The notes beneath the pieces are model-generated. The model saw only the letters and a list, made by a program, of their open reading frames with translations, was not told the origin of the DNA and made no database searches. This document shows positions 52,665 through 62,132 of a DNA stretch of 64,000 nucleotides, piece by piece. This stretch comes from Rhodothermaceae bacterium Tc-Br11_B2g6_7 (GTDB taxonomy: Bacteria > Bacteroidota > Rhodothermia > Rhodothermales > Salinibacteraceae), in contig LKNB01000002.1 of NCBI GenBank assembly GCA_001564055.1, positions 1 through 64,000 of the forward strand, given 5' to 3'. A program made the position numbers and the translations under genes. Each line of letters starts with the position of its first letter. The first letter of the stretch is position 1.

Positions 52665-53912
52665 ATGACTACTCGCGAGAACGTCTCCTTTGCCAACGAA
52701 AGCGGCCAGCGCCTAAGCGCTGAACTGGAGCTGCCAGACGGCCGGCACCCCTCCACATTTGCCATCTTTGCGCACTGCTTTACCTGCACGAAAAATCTGC
52801 GCGCTGTGCGCCTCATCAGCCAGGCGCTGGCGGCGGAGGGCGTGGGAGTGCTCCGCTTCGACTTTACGGGGCTGGGGGAGAGTGAGGGGGACTTCGAGGA
52901 CACCAACTTCTCCAAAAATATCAGCGATTTGTTGGCTGCGGCACACTTTCTTGAGGAGAATCATACCGCCCCAATGCTCTTCATCGGCCATTCGCTGGGC
53001 GGCGCCGCGGTCATTCGGGCAGCCACCCACCTGCCGTCCATCGAGGCGGTGGCTACGATTGGTGCGCCGTACGCCCCCGATCATGTATTGCATATTTTCG
53101 AAAACGACCTGGAAACGATCGAGGAAAAGGGCCAGGCAGAAGTCAACATCGGCGGGCGGCCGTTTACTGTGAAAAAGCAGTTCATCGACGATTTGCGCGA
53201 AAAATCGAGTGCTGAGGTGCTGGGCTCGCTGGGACGGGCGCTGCTCATCTTTCATTCTCCGATCGATAAAATTGTCGGCATCGACAACGCAGCGAAGATC
53301 TTTCAGGCGGCTAAGCATCCAAAAAGCTTTATGTCACTGGACACAGCCGATCACCTGCTGTCCGATCGCGATGATGCTCGGTACGTAGGGCGGGTGATTG
53401 GCGCCTGGGCAGCGAAGTACGTCGACGTTGAGGATGAAGCAAAGGATACGGCCCCGGATGTCAACGACCAAGACACGGCAGGAAGCTACGACGACAATAC
53501 GCTGGAGGCGACCCTGCGGAACGGATTCCAGACCGATATGCAGACGCGCGGCTTTACCCTCCGTGCCGATGAGCCGTCCTCCGTGGGAGGGACAGAGACG
53601 GGTCCGACCCCGTACGATTACCTGCTGGGTGCGCTCGGGTCCTGCACTGCAATGACCCTGCGCATGTACGCCGATCGAAAGGAGTGGCCGTTGGACGGCG
53701 TATCTGTTGAACTCTCCCACGATAAAATCCATGCCCGCGACTGTGCGTCGTGCGATACGGAGGAGGGCAAGGTGGACCACATCGCCCGCGTGTTGACCCT
53801 GACGGGCGACCTTACCGAGGAACAGCGTCAGCGCTTGGTGCAAATCGCCAATCGATGTCCGGTCCATCAGACGCTCCACAGCGAAATCGTGGTAGACACG
53901 GAGGAAGCCTGA
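52665..53912 (+). CDS. Alpha/beta-hydrolase and OsmC fusion protein
   Basis: This 415-residue protein joins two enzymes. Residues about 1-255 are an alpha/beta hydrolase with the elbow GHSLGG (S110), a likely acid D201 in HSPIDKIV and H230 in TADHLL. Residues about 275-412 are an OsmC/Ohr peroxidase domain with the two redox cysteines C327 ([13 protein letters not shown]) and C398 (NRCPVHQTL). OsmC domains reduce organic hydroperoxides. An acidic linker (255-275) joins the halves. Such fusions are known in many bacteria, but the hydrolase substrate is not. The stop TGA overlaps the ATG of the next gene. Confidence 0.92.
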   Translation: MTTRENVSFANESGQRLSAELELPDGRHPSTFAIFAHCFTCTKNLRAVRLISQALAAEGVGVLRFDFTGLGESEGDFEDTNFSKNISDLLAAAHFLEENHTAPMLFIGHSLGGAAVIRAATHLPSIEAVATIGAPYAPDHVLHIFENDLETIEEKGQAEVNIGGRPFTVKKQFIDDLREKSSAEVLGSLGRALLIFHSPIDKIVGIDNAAKIFQAAKHPKSFMSLDTADHLLSDRDDARYVGRVIGAWAAKYVDVEDEAKDTAPDVNDQDTAGSYDDNTLEATLRNGFQTDMQTRGFTLRADEPSSVGGTETGPTPYDYLLGALGSCTAMTLRMYADRKEWPLDGVSVELSHDKIHARDCASCDTEEGKVDHIARVLTLTGDLTEEQRQRLVQIANRCPVHQTLHSEIVVDTEEA

Positions 53913-54904
53913 TGGAGCGGATGCAAGCCGTACAGGTTCGGGCCCCGGGCGGTCCAGAGCAACTTACCATCGGTGCCGTTGAGCGACCCACACCAGGGCC
54001 CAGAGAGGTACTGGTTCGTGTTCGGGCCACGGCACTCAACCGCGCCGATACCTATCAGCGGCGTGGCCACTACGATCCGCCGCCAGGCGCCTCGCCTATC
54101 CTGGGTCTGGAGATGGCCGGCGAAGTCGTCGGGGCGGGTCCTGGAGTCTCGCGATGGCACGCCGGCGCTGCCGTCTTCGGGCTCCTGGCAGGCGGCGGCT
54201 ACGCAGAATACGTTGCGGTTGATGAGGAGCTGCTGCTGCCAAAGCCGGCGGAGCTTTCCTTTGTAGAAGCTGCGGCTATTCCAGAAGTTTTTCTCACCGC
54301 GTACCAGGCGTTGTTCTGGCTTGGGGAGCTGTCTGCGGGTGACCACGCCCTCATTCATGCAGGTGGCAGCGGGGTTGGCACCGCAGCGCTACAACTCACG
54401 CGCGCTGCAGGTGCGACATCACACATAACGGCCTCTGCAGGGAAGCACGCGGCGTGTCGCACGCTGGGCGCGGTGACCACCATTGACTATGAACGGGAGG
54501 ACTTCGCCGATCGGCTACTTGATGCTACTGCTGGCCATGGCGCCGATGTGATTCTTGACTTCATCGGGGCCGGGTATGCCCAACAGAACGTCCGGGCGCT
54601 GGCACACGATGGGCGCTGGGTGGTGCTCGCCCTCATGGGCGGGGCCACCGTAGAGGCCTTTCCGTTGGGGCAGCTCTTTCGAAAGCGGGGGACGCTGCGC
54701 ACGTCCACCCTCCGAAACCGTCCGCTGGCCTACAAGCAGGAGCTTGTGGCCGCCTTCGCCGCCGATTATTTGCCGCTATTGCAAAACAAAACCCTGCAGC
54801 CTGTGATTGATTCGGTGCACCCATGGACGGAAGTCCAAGAGGCGCATGAGCGCATGGAGGCCAATCAGAATATAGGCAAGATTGTACTCCGCGTGGGGCC
54901 GTGA
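53912..54904 (+). CDS. NAD(P)H:quinone oxidoreductase (zeta-crystallin/PIG3 type)
   Basis: This 330-residue medium-chain dehydrogenase lacks the catalytic zinc ligands, as usual for the quinone-oxidoreductase branch. It shows VRATALNRADTYQRRGHYDPPPGASPILGLEMAGEV, the nucleotide-binding HAGGSGVGTAALQL and VILDFIGAGYAQQN. It is expected to reduce quinones or related electrophiles with NADPH. Its ATG overlaps the stop of the OsmC fusion (TGATG), so the two are translationally coupled and probably act in a shared detoxification task. Confidence 0.9.
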   Translation: MERMQAVQVRAPGGPEQLTIGAVERPTPGPREVLVRVRATALNRADTYQRRGHYDPPPGASPILGLEMAGEVVGAGPGVSRWHAGAAVFGLLAGGGYAEYVAVDEELLLPKPAELSFVEAAAIPEVFLTAYQALFWLGELSAGDHALIHAGGSGVGTAALQLTRAAGATSHITASAGKHAACRTLGAVTTIDYEREDFADRLLDATAGHGADVILDFIGAGYAQQNVRALAHDGRWVVLALMGGATVEAFPLGQLFRKRGTLRTSTLRNRPLAYKQELVAAFAADYLPLLQNKTLQPVIDSVHPWTEVQEAHERMEANQNIGKIVLRVGP

Positions 54905-54948
54905 CTGGACCCCGTCATTTCGTACCTCCTTTCATCTGTGACACTTCT

Positions 54949-55560
54949 ATGCCTACGTTCTTCGATGATCGTCGCCCGCACGAGGGCCTCACCTACGATG
55001 CCTACAAAGACGCGTGGCAGGAAAAGCTGCGCCGGTCGATGGCCGAGCTTTCAAGCGACGAGCGACGCTATCAGCATTATGCCCGGTACAACTGGGAACG
55101 GGCCGAAGCGGTAGAGGAGCAATATACAGCGAGTGAGGAACTCAAAGAGATAATGGCCGCCATCGACACCCCGCACCTGTGGATGGTGCTTACGGACGAC
55201 TGGTGCGGCGACTCGGCCTTTAGCCTGCCCGTGATTGCACGGGCAGCATCCCTGTCCGATCACGTCACCCTGCGTATTTTGCGCCGTGATGATAACCTGG
55301 ACATCATGGATCAATACCTTACCAACGGCTCTCGCAGCATTCCAAAGCTGGTGGCGTTTACTGAGGACGGGGAGGAGATCTTTGATTGGGGTCCCCGCCC
55401 GGCGGCAGCTGCTGCCCTCCGTGAAAACCTTATCGCAGAGGGGGCAGAAGGCAGGGACGTGGTGGAGCCGCTCATCGCATGGTACGAAGAGGGCGGATAT
55501 CAGGACGTGGAGGAGGAGCTGCTTACGCTGTTGAAAGCCTCAGTGCCAGCGGGGCAATAA
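54949..55560 (+). CDS. Thioredoxin-like protein with single-cysteine WCGDS motif
   Basis: This 203-residue protein has a helical N-terminal part and a thioredoxin fold with LTDDWCGDSAF at about 81-91. C86 is present, but the second cysteine of the CxxC motif is Ser89. It ends with GSRSIPKLVAF, the cis-Pro region of the fold. Members of this thioredoxin_9-like family in Bacteroidota usually have WCGDA/WCPDS motifs. A monothiol or peroxidase-support role is plausible. It follows the quinone oxidoreductase by 44 bp in the same operon. Confidence 0.85.
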   Translation: MPTFFDDRRPHEGLTYDAYKDAWQEKLRRSMAELSSDERRYQHYARYNWERAEAVEEQYTASEELKEIMAAIDTPHLWMVLTDDWCGDSAFSLPVIARAASLSDHVTLRILRRDDNLDIMDQYLTNGSRSIPKLVAFTEDGEEIFDWGPRPAAAAALRENLIAEGAEGRDVVEPLIAWYEEGGYQDVEEELLTLLKASVPAGQ

Positions 55561-55727
55561 CGCGGAAGCACCGCACGCGTGTGCTATCGAGCGTCGAAGG
55601 TGACGGTAGCGCGGCCCCGGTCGCCCGCCGAACGTAACGGTTCGGATGAATTCGCCGCCGCAGCTTCCGCTTGCGCCTCCGGGCTCGTACCGTGTGGTTC
55701 ACGACCTTATTATTCAGCGGGGGCCTT

Positions 55728-56384
55728 ATGCGTCAGATTGCAGTATGCCTATGGGCGGGTTTCCTTCTGGCAATGGCCGGCGCACTCGCGCCGCGGGTGC
55801 ATGCCACCCCTGTTTCTCTCACGGATGCGGATACCACCATGCAGCCTCAAACAACGAATATCACGGCCCTGTCTGAACAGCGCTTGGCCTCGGAGCGCCG
55901 GCATCTGATCCGTGTGCTGGCGTGGGGGGGATCCAACGTCATCGGTGGCAGCGCGCTGTGGGCCACCGGGCGGGACGATGCCGTCCGAGGGTTCGGCCAG
56001 CAATCGGCGCTATGGGGGGCGGTCAATATGGGCATCGCAGCGGTTGGACTGCTTGGCGGCGACGCGGAACCGGATGCCGGTTTCGGGGAGGCCGTGCGCG
56101 CCGAGCGGCGGTACCATGACATCTTGCTGGCCAACCTGGGGCTGAACGTGGGCTACATGGGCGTGGGGACGGCCATGGTGGTGGCGGCCGGGGAGGGTGT
56201 AGACCGCGGGGACGCCTGGCGCGGGCATGGCACTGCGCTCATTCTGCAGGGGCTGGGCCTTTTTGTGTTAGACGCGGTCAGCTGGGTCGCCTCCCGATCC
56301 CGGCTCGGAGAACTCGTCACTATGCCGGGGGATACGTCGGCCGGCGCCATCCCAGGAGGGCTGGGCGTCACGGTCCGCTTTTGA
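55728..56384 (+). CDS. Putative envelope protein, DUF6992-like
   Basis: This 218-residue protein starts with a signal peptide (MRQIAVCLWAGFLLAMAGAL, cleavage near VHA-TPV). A hydrophobic core follows with several glycine-rich membrane segments (LAWGGSNVIGGSALWATG, SALWGAVNMGIAAVGLLGG, YMGVGTAMVVAAG, GHGTALILQGLGLFVLDA). It matches what I know of small DUF6992-type membrane proteins of Rhodothermota and Bacteroidota, function unknown. Its last 117 bases overlap the 3' end of the convergent fxsA gene on the other strand. Confidence 0.6.
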   Translation: MRQIAVCLWAGFLLAMAGALAPRVHATPVSLTDADTTMQPQTTNITALSEQRLASERRHLIRVLAWGGSNVIGGSALWATGRDDAVRGFGQQSALWGAVNMGIAAVGLLGGDAEPDAGFGEAVRAERRYHDILLANLGLNVGYMGVGTAMVVAAGEGVDRGDAWRGHGTALILQGLGLFVLDAVSWVASRSRLGELVTMPGDTSAGAIPGGLGVTVRF

Positions 56385-56963
56385 ATTAGCGTCTGGGGCG
56401 TCGCCGTCTGATGCGTTGGTATCTGATGGTTCGTTAGATGCGCTGTCATCCGCTTGCTCCTCAACCTCTACGTCGGCTTCCGGAAAGCCATTTGCCGGGC
56501 GTCGCCCTTCGAAGGGTGGGGCGTCATACGGCGGCGCATCGTAGGGAGAGGCACCGGGCGCTTCTCCGAATCCACCCATGTAAAAGCCCATCTGGCCTTG
56601 CTCGGCCTTCTGCTGAAACCGTTTGAGGGCATAACGGCGGATAAGACGGCGCGACACCGGAATTAAGCCCATAAAGCCCACCACGTCGGTGAGCACGCCC
56701 GGTGTCACGAGAAGGGCACCGGCAATCAGGATGATGACGCCATCGACCAGTTCGTTGCCGGGCAAGCCCCCACCCGCCATCTTTCGGTTCAGGCGGTTCC
56801 ATGCGGAAACGCCCTGTTGCTTCGCCAACAGTCCACCGACGAGGCCGGTCACGACGATAATCGCTACCGTCTCCCAGAAGCCGATGATGGTGCTCACATA
56901 CATGAGCAGGGCAAGCTCGATGGCCGGTAGGATAAGAAACAGCGCCAGAATACGGGCAAGCAT
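56268..56963 (-). CDS. fxsA: FxsA-like cytoplasmic-membrane protein
   Basis: This 231-residue protein has the FxsA core at 1-130: four hydrophobic segments with LPAIELALLMYVSTIIGFWET, GLVGGLLAKQQG and LIAGALLVTPGVLTDVVGF. E. coli FxsA overproduction alleviates F-exclusion of phage T7; its normal role is unclear. A long acidic, disordered C-terminal tail (about 140-231) distinguishes it from E. coli FxsA, and the gene end overlaps the convergent gene by 117 bases. The ATG at 56963 lies 4 codons inside a longer frame. It is divergent from the renalase-like gene. Confidence 0.85.
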   Translation of the reverse strand: MLARILALFLILPAIELALLMYVSTIIGFWETVAIIVVTGLVGGLLAKQQGVSAWNRLNRKMAGGGLPGNELVDGVIILIAGALLVTPGVLTDVVGFMGLIPVSRRLIRRYALKRFQQKAEQGQMGFYMGGFGEAPGASPYDAPPYDAPPFEGRRPANGFPEADVEVEEQADDSASNEPSDTNASDGDAPDANSKADRDAQPSWDGAGRRIPRHSDEFSEPGSGGDPADRV

Positions 56964-57069
56964 GAGAACGCACACTATCTCGAACAGTAAAGGACGCGGC
57001 TAACGATTGCGTGGGCAAAAGGCTCCTGCAGTCGGTGTTCAGTTTCTTCGATGTACCTACAGCGTAGTT

Positions 57070-58134
57070 ATGGCAACACCACGGATTGGAGTCATAGGGG
57101 CGGGCATCGCCGGATGTGCCGCTGCATTTGCCTTGCGCGACCGCGCAGTCCACGTTACACTGATAGACAAGGCGCGTGGGGTGTCGGGGCGCGCCACCAC
57201 GCGTCGCCGTGACGGGGTTCACTACGACCACGGCGCCAACTTCTTCAAGCTAAAGAAGGCACATCACCGAGCGTTGGTCCGCGAGGCGTTGCCTACAGAC
57301 GGGCTCGAGGTTATCCAACGGCCATTGTGCACGTTCACCGCCTCGGGAGACCTTACGCCCATCCGCCAAACCGAAGCCAACCAGCCCTGGACGTATCGCG
57401 ACGGCATCCACATGTTGGGAAAGCATCTGGCCACGGCCTCAGGCGCTGAGGTCCACTTACAGACGCGCATTGCCCGCATCCATCACGCTGATGGGGAATG
57501 GACCGCCACCGCTACGGATGGCTCATCCTTCGGGCCCTTCGACCAGCTCTTGCTCACCCCGCCAGCGCCGCAGACCGCCGACCTGCTCGACGATAGCGAT
57601 CTACCGGCATCCCTCGAGGATGCGCTCGTCGAAGCCCTTCGTGTGGCTTCCTATCAGTCGCAGCACACCCTGGTTCTTGGATACGAAAAGCGCTGGACGC
57701 GGGCCCAGCCGTTCTATGGGTTTGTCAACACAGATGGAGCCCATCCGATTGCGTGGCTTAGCTTTGAGGAAGATAAACCGGGGCATGTACCCCCGGGTCG
57801 CCGGGTCCTCATATGCCAGATGCAGCCTTCCTGGACCGAAGAGCGGTTCGATGCACCGCACGAGGAGTTGGCGCCGGTAGTGGCTGCACATGCTGCTGAC
57901 GTGCTGGAGGCGCCGGCGGCGGCCCAACCAGCCTGGGTAGACCATCAGCGCTGGCGCTATTCGCAGCCGACCAGCGGGGCCGCAACGGCCGTGCTTGCAC
58001 AGGCCGCACCGCATGGGCTATTTTTTGCGGGTGACTTCATGGTGGGTCAGGCTCGCGTACCTCACGCGCTGCAAAGTGGGCTGGACGCTGCCGCAGAGAT
58101 GTTGCAGTATGGGGCGTTGGCAGAGCAGCGCTGA
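57070..58134 (+). CDS. Renalase-like FAD-dependent oxidoreductase
   Basis: This 354-residue flavoprotein has the FAD motif GVIGAGIAGCAAAF, then LIDKARGVSGRATTRR and YDHGANFF, and ends with GLFFAGDFMVGQARVPHALQSG, as in the COG3380 renalase-like amine oxidase group. Human and bacterial renalases oxidise unusual dihydro-NAD(P) isomers; other members are uncharacterised. The ATG at 57070 places the FAD motif at residues about 6-20. It is divergent from fxsA and converges with the next flavoprotein gene, 44 bp apart. Confidence 0.85.
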   Translation: MATPRIGVIGAGIAGCAAAFALRDRAVHVTLIDKARGVSGRATTRRRDGVHYDHGANFFKLKKAHHRALVREALPTDGLEVIQRPLCTFTASGDLTPIRQTEANQPWTYRDGIHMLGKHLATASGAEVHLQTRIARIHHADGEWTATATDGSSFGPFDQLLLTPPAPQTADLLDDSDLPASLEDALVEALRVASYQSQHTLVLGYEKRWTRAQPFYGFVNTDGAHPIAWLSFEEDKPGHVPPGRRVLICQMQPSWTEERFDAPHEELAPVVAAHAADVLEAPAAAQPAWVDHQRWRYSQPTSGAATAVLAQAAPHGLFFAGDFMVGQARVPHALQSGLDAAAEMLQYGALAEQR

Positions 58135-58137
58135 CCC

Positions 58138-58157
58138 GAGCGCACCGTACAGCGCTC
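58138..58157. other. Inverted repeat at a convergent junction
   Basis: GAGCGC (58138-58143) and GCGCTC (58152-58157) form a 6-bp stem with an 8-base loop between two convergent genes. It may help stop transcription, but no T-tract is present. Confidence 0.22.
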
Positions 58158-58178
58158 AATGGTAGCGTGTACGCCCGC

Positions 58179-59435
58179 TTACAGCGTCGTATAGGCGTCC
58201 TTCACCACCGAAAACGGCGGTTTAGGCAGCGGGGCACGGGCATCCCATAGATCGTGCCTGCTCGGGGCATGCACCGGCCCCTGATAAGACTGAATCCACG
58301 AGCGGTCGATGTAGTGCTTGAGCCGCAACATCGGCGTAGCGGCCAGCCACAGCGGTCCAGCGATCCAAAGCCCGTGGGGAGTGCCTGTCGACAGAATCAG
58401 CGGGGCGATGGTGTATGGCTTGAACTTCCTTAAGGCTGAGTCCGTGCGGCTGTGCAGGGCCTGCGCAATGTTGTCCCGGAGCACGGGGCCTTGCTTCACG
58501 GCATGAACGCCAATCCGCGCCAGATCGGCGTAACCGTCCACTTTGGCGCAGTCGCCAGCAGCGAACAGCGACGGGTGTCCGTCTACTTGCAGGTGCTCGT
58601 CCACGTGCACAAAGCCGTCGTTCGTGCACGGGAGACCGCTGTCGCGCAACAGGGCGGGTGCCGCAGCGCCCGTCGCCCAGACGACGTCGTCCACAACAAG
58701 GTCGGGGGCATCACTCGAGAGAACGGCCCGCACGGCTCCGTTTTCTGGGGTGAGGGCGTCCACCTCCGCCTCCAGGTGCAGCCGCACGCCACGCTGCAGC
58801 AGCAGGCGCTTCACGTAGCGACTGGCGCCTACGGGAAACCGCGGTAGCACCCGATCGGCCTGATCAACGATGGTCAACTTCAGTTGAGAAGCCTTTCCTG
58901 CCCGGTGCAGACGCGCCGAAAGGTTCAGGCTTAGCTCTACGCCGGCGGCCCCCGCTCCTACGATCAGCAGGTGGCGCCTGACGTGCGGGTCGTGGAGTAC
59001 CGCACGCAGCGAAGCGTCCAGCGCCTTGAGTCCGTGTAAGGGTTTCGTTGGAATGGCTGCTGCTGGACGGCCTGGGGGCGTGGCTCCGACGTCCAGCGCC
59101 GCAACATCGTAGGCATGCCACTGCGCGTCAGCACGAACGCGTTTGCCTGCTGCATCCAGCGCGGTAGCGGGAGCGTCCACAAAGCGAACCCCGGCAGCTG
59201 TGCACAGCGCCTGCAGGTCGATGCGGACGTCAGGCTCCCGGTACACCCCGCCGAGGTACTCCGGCACCATGCCAGAGTAGTAGAGGAAGCGCCCGGGGTT
59301 GATCAAGGTAACCTCATGGCCTGCGTCCGTCCAGTGATGGGCTGCCTGCAGGGTGGGTAACATGGCATGACCGCCGCCCACCAACACGGCGCGCTTAGGC
59401 GGCGTGCTGGTCGTTGATCTGTCTGATGTCTTCAT
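58179..59435 (-). CDS. Pyridine-nucleotide-disulfide oxidoreductase (SelD-associated type)
   Basis: This 418-residue FAD/NAD(P) protein has the FAD motif VLVGGGHAMLPTL near the N-terminus and the second nucleotide motif LIVGAGAAGVELSLNL at about 159-174, plus LFAAGDCAKVDG near the C-terminus. The sequence LYYSGMVPEYLGGVYREPDVRIDL matches the family found alone or fused to the N-terminus of selenophosphate synthetase (TIGR03169 group), with NDH-2-like relatives. The electron acceptor and substrate are unknown. Its ATG overlaps the stop of the MoxR gene by 4 bases, so it is the last gene of that operon. Confidence 0.82.
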   Translation of the reverse strand: MKTSDRSTTSTPPKRAVLVGGGHAMLPTLQAAHHWTDAGHEVTLINPGRFLYYSGMVPEYLGGVYREPDVRIDLQALCTAAGVRFVDAPATALDAAGKRVRADAQWHAYDVAALDVGATPPGRPAAAIPTKPLHGLKALDASLRAVLHDPHVRRHLLIVGAGAAGVELSLNLSARLHRAGKASQLKLTIVDQADRVLPRFPVGASRYVKRLLLQRGVRLHLEAEVDALTPENGAVRAVLSSDAPDLVVDDVVWATGAAAPALLRDSGLPCTNDGFVHVDEHLQVDGHPSLFAAGDCAKVDGYADLARIGVHAVKQGPVLRDNIAQALHSRTDSALRKFKPYTIAPLILSTGTPHGLWIAGPLWLAATPMLRLKHYIDRSWIQSYQGPVHAPSRHDLWDARAPLPKPPFSVVKDAYTTL

Positions 59436-60454
59436 GAGGTGGTCGCCGTGTCTTCCACCAGGCGGTCGATGAGTTCCAGTCCTGTAACGCCATCGGCTTC
59501 GGCATTAAAGTTCGACACGATACGGTGCCGCAGCACAGGGATCGCCACCTTACGCACGTCACTGATGAGGGGCGTCAGCCGGCCATCCATGGCGGCCAAT
59601 GCTTTGGCGCCCAGGATGAGGTACTGCGACGCCCGGGGGCCGGCGCCATAGCTGAGGTACGACGTGACATACGCGGGGGCATCATCGCTCTGCGGACGCG
59701 TGCTGCTCACCAGGCGTACGGCGTACTGGATAACGTTGTCCGCCACGGGTAGCTGGCGCACAAACTGCTGGTAGGTCTGCAGTTCTTCGCCCGTCATCAC
59801 AGCGGAAACCGGCTCTGGGCGCGCGCCAGTGGTTGAGCGTACCACCTCCACCTCTTGGTCAAAAGCGGGATAATCCAGCCAGAGGTTGAGCATAAAGCGA
59901 TCGAGCTGCGCCTCGGGCAGAGGATACGTTCCTTCTTGCTCAATCGGGTTTTGCGTGGCGAGCACAAAGAAGGGGGCGGGCAGGGGCAGGGTTTGGCCGG
60001 CAGCGGTGACGTGGCGCTCCTGCATGGCTTCCAGCAAAGCGGCCTGCGTTTTCGGCGGCGTCCGGTTGATCTCGTCGGCCAGGATGATGTTTGCAAACAC
60101 AGGCCCTTCCACAAACCGAAACGAGCGGCGTCCGGTGGTGCGGTCCTCGTCAATAATCTCCGTCCCGGTGATGTCGCTCGGCATCAGATCAGGGGTGAAC
60201 TGGATGCGGCTGAACGAGAGGTCCAACGCATCGGCGAGCGTGCGAATCAGGAGCGTTTTCGCCAGTCCCGGGACCCCGATAAGCAGCACGTGCCCACGGG
60301 CCAGCAGGCTGACGGTCACGTTGCGGACGATCGTTTCTTGGCCGATGATGACCTTTCCGACCTCTTCGCGGAGTTGCTGAACGGAGGTTTGCAGCGCATC
60401 CAGCGTTTGGGGGTCGGCGTCCGGCGTCGTGTCGACGGATGTGGGTTCGGCCAT
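59432..60454 (-). CDS. MoxR-family AAA+ ATPase
   Basis: This 340-residue ATPase has Walker A GVPGLAKT (60-67), Walker B ILADEIN (D127-E128), the MoxR insert RTPPKTQAALLEAMQER and the sensor 1 region VLATQNPIEQEG. MoxR proteins act as chaperone-like remodelling ATPases, usually with a von Willebrand-domain (DUF58/BatA) partner, but none is nearby. Here the neighbours are two periplasmic foldases upstream and an oxidoreductase overlapping by 4 bases downstream. Confidence 0.95.
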   Translation of the reverse strand: MAEPTSVDTTPDADPQTLDALQTSVQQLREEVGKVIIGQETIVRNVTVSLLARGHVLLIGVPGLAKTLLIRTLADALDLSFSRIQFTPDLMPSDITGTEIIDEDRTTGRRSFRFVEGPVFANIILADEINRTPPKTQAALLEAMQERHVTAAGQTLPLPAPFFVLATQNPIEQEGTYPLPEAQLDRFMLNLWLDYPAFDQEVEVVRSTTGARPEPVSAVMTGEELQTYQQFVRQLPVADNVIQYAVRLVSSTRPQSDDAPAYVTSYLSYGAGPRASQYLILGAKALAAMDGRLTPLISDVRKVAIPVLRHRIVSNFNAEADGVTGLELIDRLVEDTATTS

Positions 60455-60528
60455 GAATACAGGCAGGTGGTCAGGGGCTGGAAAGGACGACGCGCGATAC
60501 GACGAGGAGAGCGCGCAGCGCGGCCGTG

Positions 60529-62049
60529 TTACGGGCTGGGCGGCGGTGGGGGGGCTTGCTGCTGCGGCGGAGGCGGAGGCTGGCGTCCCTGGCCGGGCGG
60601 TGTGGCATCCAAATCCCCAGGTTCAACGTCGGGCTCCATCAGGTCGTCCGGCAAGGCATCCTCGAGCCGTGCCGCTTTGCCGCGCAGCTCCACGTGCATG
60701 TCGTCGCGCAAGCCTTCGATCCAGCGTTGCATACGCTCGGCGCGCTTGTCCTGCAGGGCAAACTCCCGAATGCGTTCATAGTCGGTCTCCAGGCTTACCC
60801 GGTGTGCCGGGGTGAACTGCTGTAGCCGCACGATGTGGGCTGCGCGCGCGCCATCGAGGAGCTGTACCTCGCGCGGCTCGCTAATCTCCCCCGGTTCGAG
60901 ATTCCGGATGGTGCGTTGCCAGGACCGGTCCAGGCGGTCCAAAAAGAGGTCCCGCTCGCCCGACTGCGGATCCAGCACGCGCCCCCCGAACTCGGCCGAC
61001 CGCTCTTCTTCTGAATGGCGGCGGGCCATACGGTCAAATGGTTGGTTGTGCGTGACGATAGAGTCGCGGATGGTGGCGAGCGATTCCAGGGCGGGCTCAA
61101 TATCAGCCGACCGTTCATCTACCTGGATCAGGATATGGTTGAAGTCCACCTGATCGCCACGCCGCGAATTCACGCGCATGATGTGATAGCCAAACTGCGT
61201 CCGAAAAGGCTCCGAAATCTCGCCCTCCGGTAGGCGAGCGGCGACGGCACCAAACTCTGGGACGAGATCGCCAATTTCATAATCAGGGTATCGGCCGCCC
61301 TGTTGCACCGAGCCCTGGTCGTCCGAAAATTGCTGGGCCATCTCTTCAAAATTGGCTCCTCCAACGACGATGGAGTCACGGATCGACGAAACGATTTCGC
61401 GGGCTTCCTCTCGTGCGGCTTCGCTTACGGCCGGGTACTTCACGATGTGAGCAACGCGAACGATGTCGGGAAGCTCGGGCAGTTCTTCTTCGGGAAACTG
61501 GCTAAACCAGGCTTCCACTTCGGAAGGCGTGATGCGCACCGATTGCATACGTCGCTGCTGCATCCGCTGTGCGAGCAGCTGGTTGCGAAAATCGTCGCGC
61601 AGGTCCTCTCGAATTTGGAGCAGGGACTGGCCGTACATCTGCTCCAGTTGCTCTTCTCCTCCCATTTGCTGCACCATCTGGTTGATCTGGCGATCCATGG
61701 CCTGCTCCACTTGCTGCTCGGTCACCTGGATGGTGGTGTCCTGTCGGGCCTGCGCGGCAAGCACCTGCTGGTTCACGACCTGGTTGAGGGCCTGCAGCCA
61801 CATGCGGTCGTTGGGCTGCATATTTTGCTGCTGGGCCATATTCTGCACCAGGCCGTCGACCTCAGAGCGGAGCACGATGTCATCGTCAACGACGGCAACA
61901 ATCTCGTCGATAACCTCATCGTCAGCGGATTGTCCGAACGCGGTGGGCGCGAGCGGGCTCCAACCATACGAGACGAGAAGAACGAAGAGCAGCACACCGC
62001 AGAGGCGATGGCGCGGCTGAAGGGCATACGGATCCATGCGACGGTACAT
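60529..62049 (-). CDS. SurA/PpiC-type periplasmic peptidyl-prolyl isomerase
   Basis: This 506-residue protein has a signal peptide (cleavage near AFG-Q), a SurA N-terminal chaperone domain with DEIVAVVDDDIVLRSEVD, a Gln-rich helical stretch and two parvulin domains at about 195-290 (RVAHIVKYP, GGRYPDYEIGDLVPEFG, GYHIMRVNSRRG) and 295-400 (FNHILIQVD, GGRVLDPQSGE). It should help fold or escort outer-membrane proteins. The C-terminus is a proline/glutamine tail (QPPPPPQQQAPPPPPSP). An ATG at 62037 is an equally likely start. It is in line with the second foldase gene and moxR. Confidence 0.9.
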   Translation of the reverse strand: MYRRMDPYALQPRHRLCGVLLFVLLVSYGWSPLAPTAFGQSADDEVIDEIVAVVDDDIVLRSEVDGLVQNMAQQQNMQPNDRMWLQALNQVVNQQVLAAQARQDTTIQVTEQQVEQAMDRQINQMVQQMGGEEQLEQMYGQSLLQIREDLRDDFRNQLLAQRMQQRRMQSVRITPSEVEAWFSQFPEEELPELPDIVRVAHIVKYPAVSEAAREEAREIVSSIRDSIVVGGANFEEMAQQFSDDQGSVQQGGRYPDYEIGDLVPEFGAVAARLPEGEISEPFRTQFGYHIMRVNSRRGDQVDFNHILIQVDERSADIEPALESLATIRDSIVTHNQPFDRMARRHSEEERSAEFGGRVLDPQSGERDLFLDRLDRSWQRTIRNLEPGEISEPREVQLLDGARAAHIVRLQQFTPAHRVSLETDYERIREFALQDKRAERMQRWIEGLRDDMHVELRGKAARLEDALPDDLMEPDVEPGDLDATPPGQGRQPPPPPQQQAPPPPPSP

Positions 62050-62132
62050 ACGGTCAGTGGGAAAAACTACAACACCATGGAGGTCGAGGCAGACTGCTCG
62101 ACCTTCTTGAAAAGGAAAACCAGCAAGCGCGT

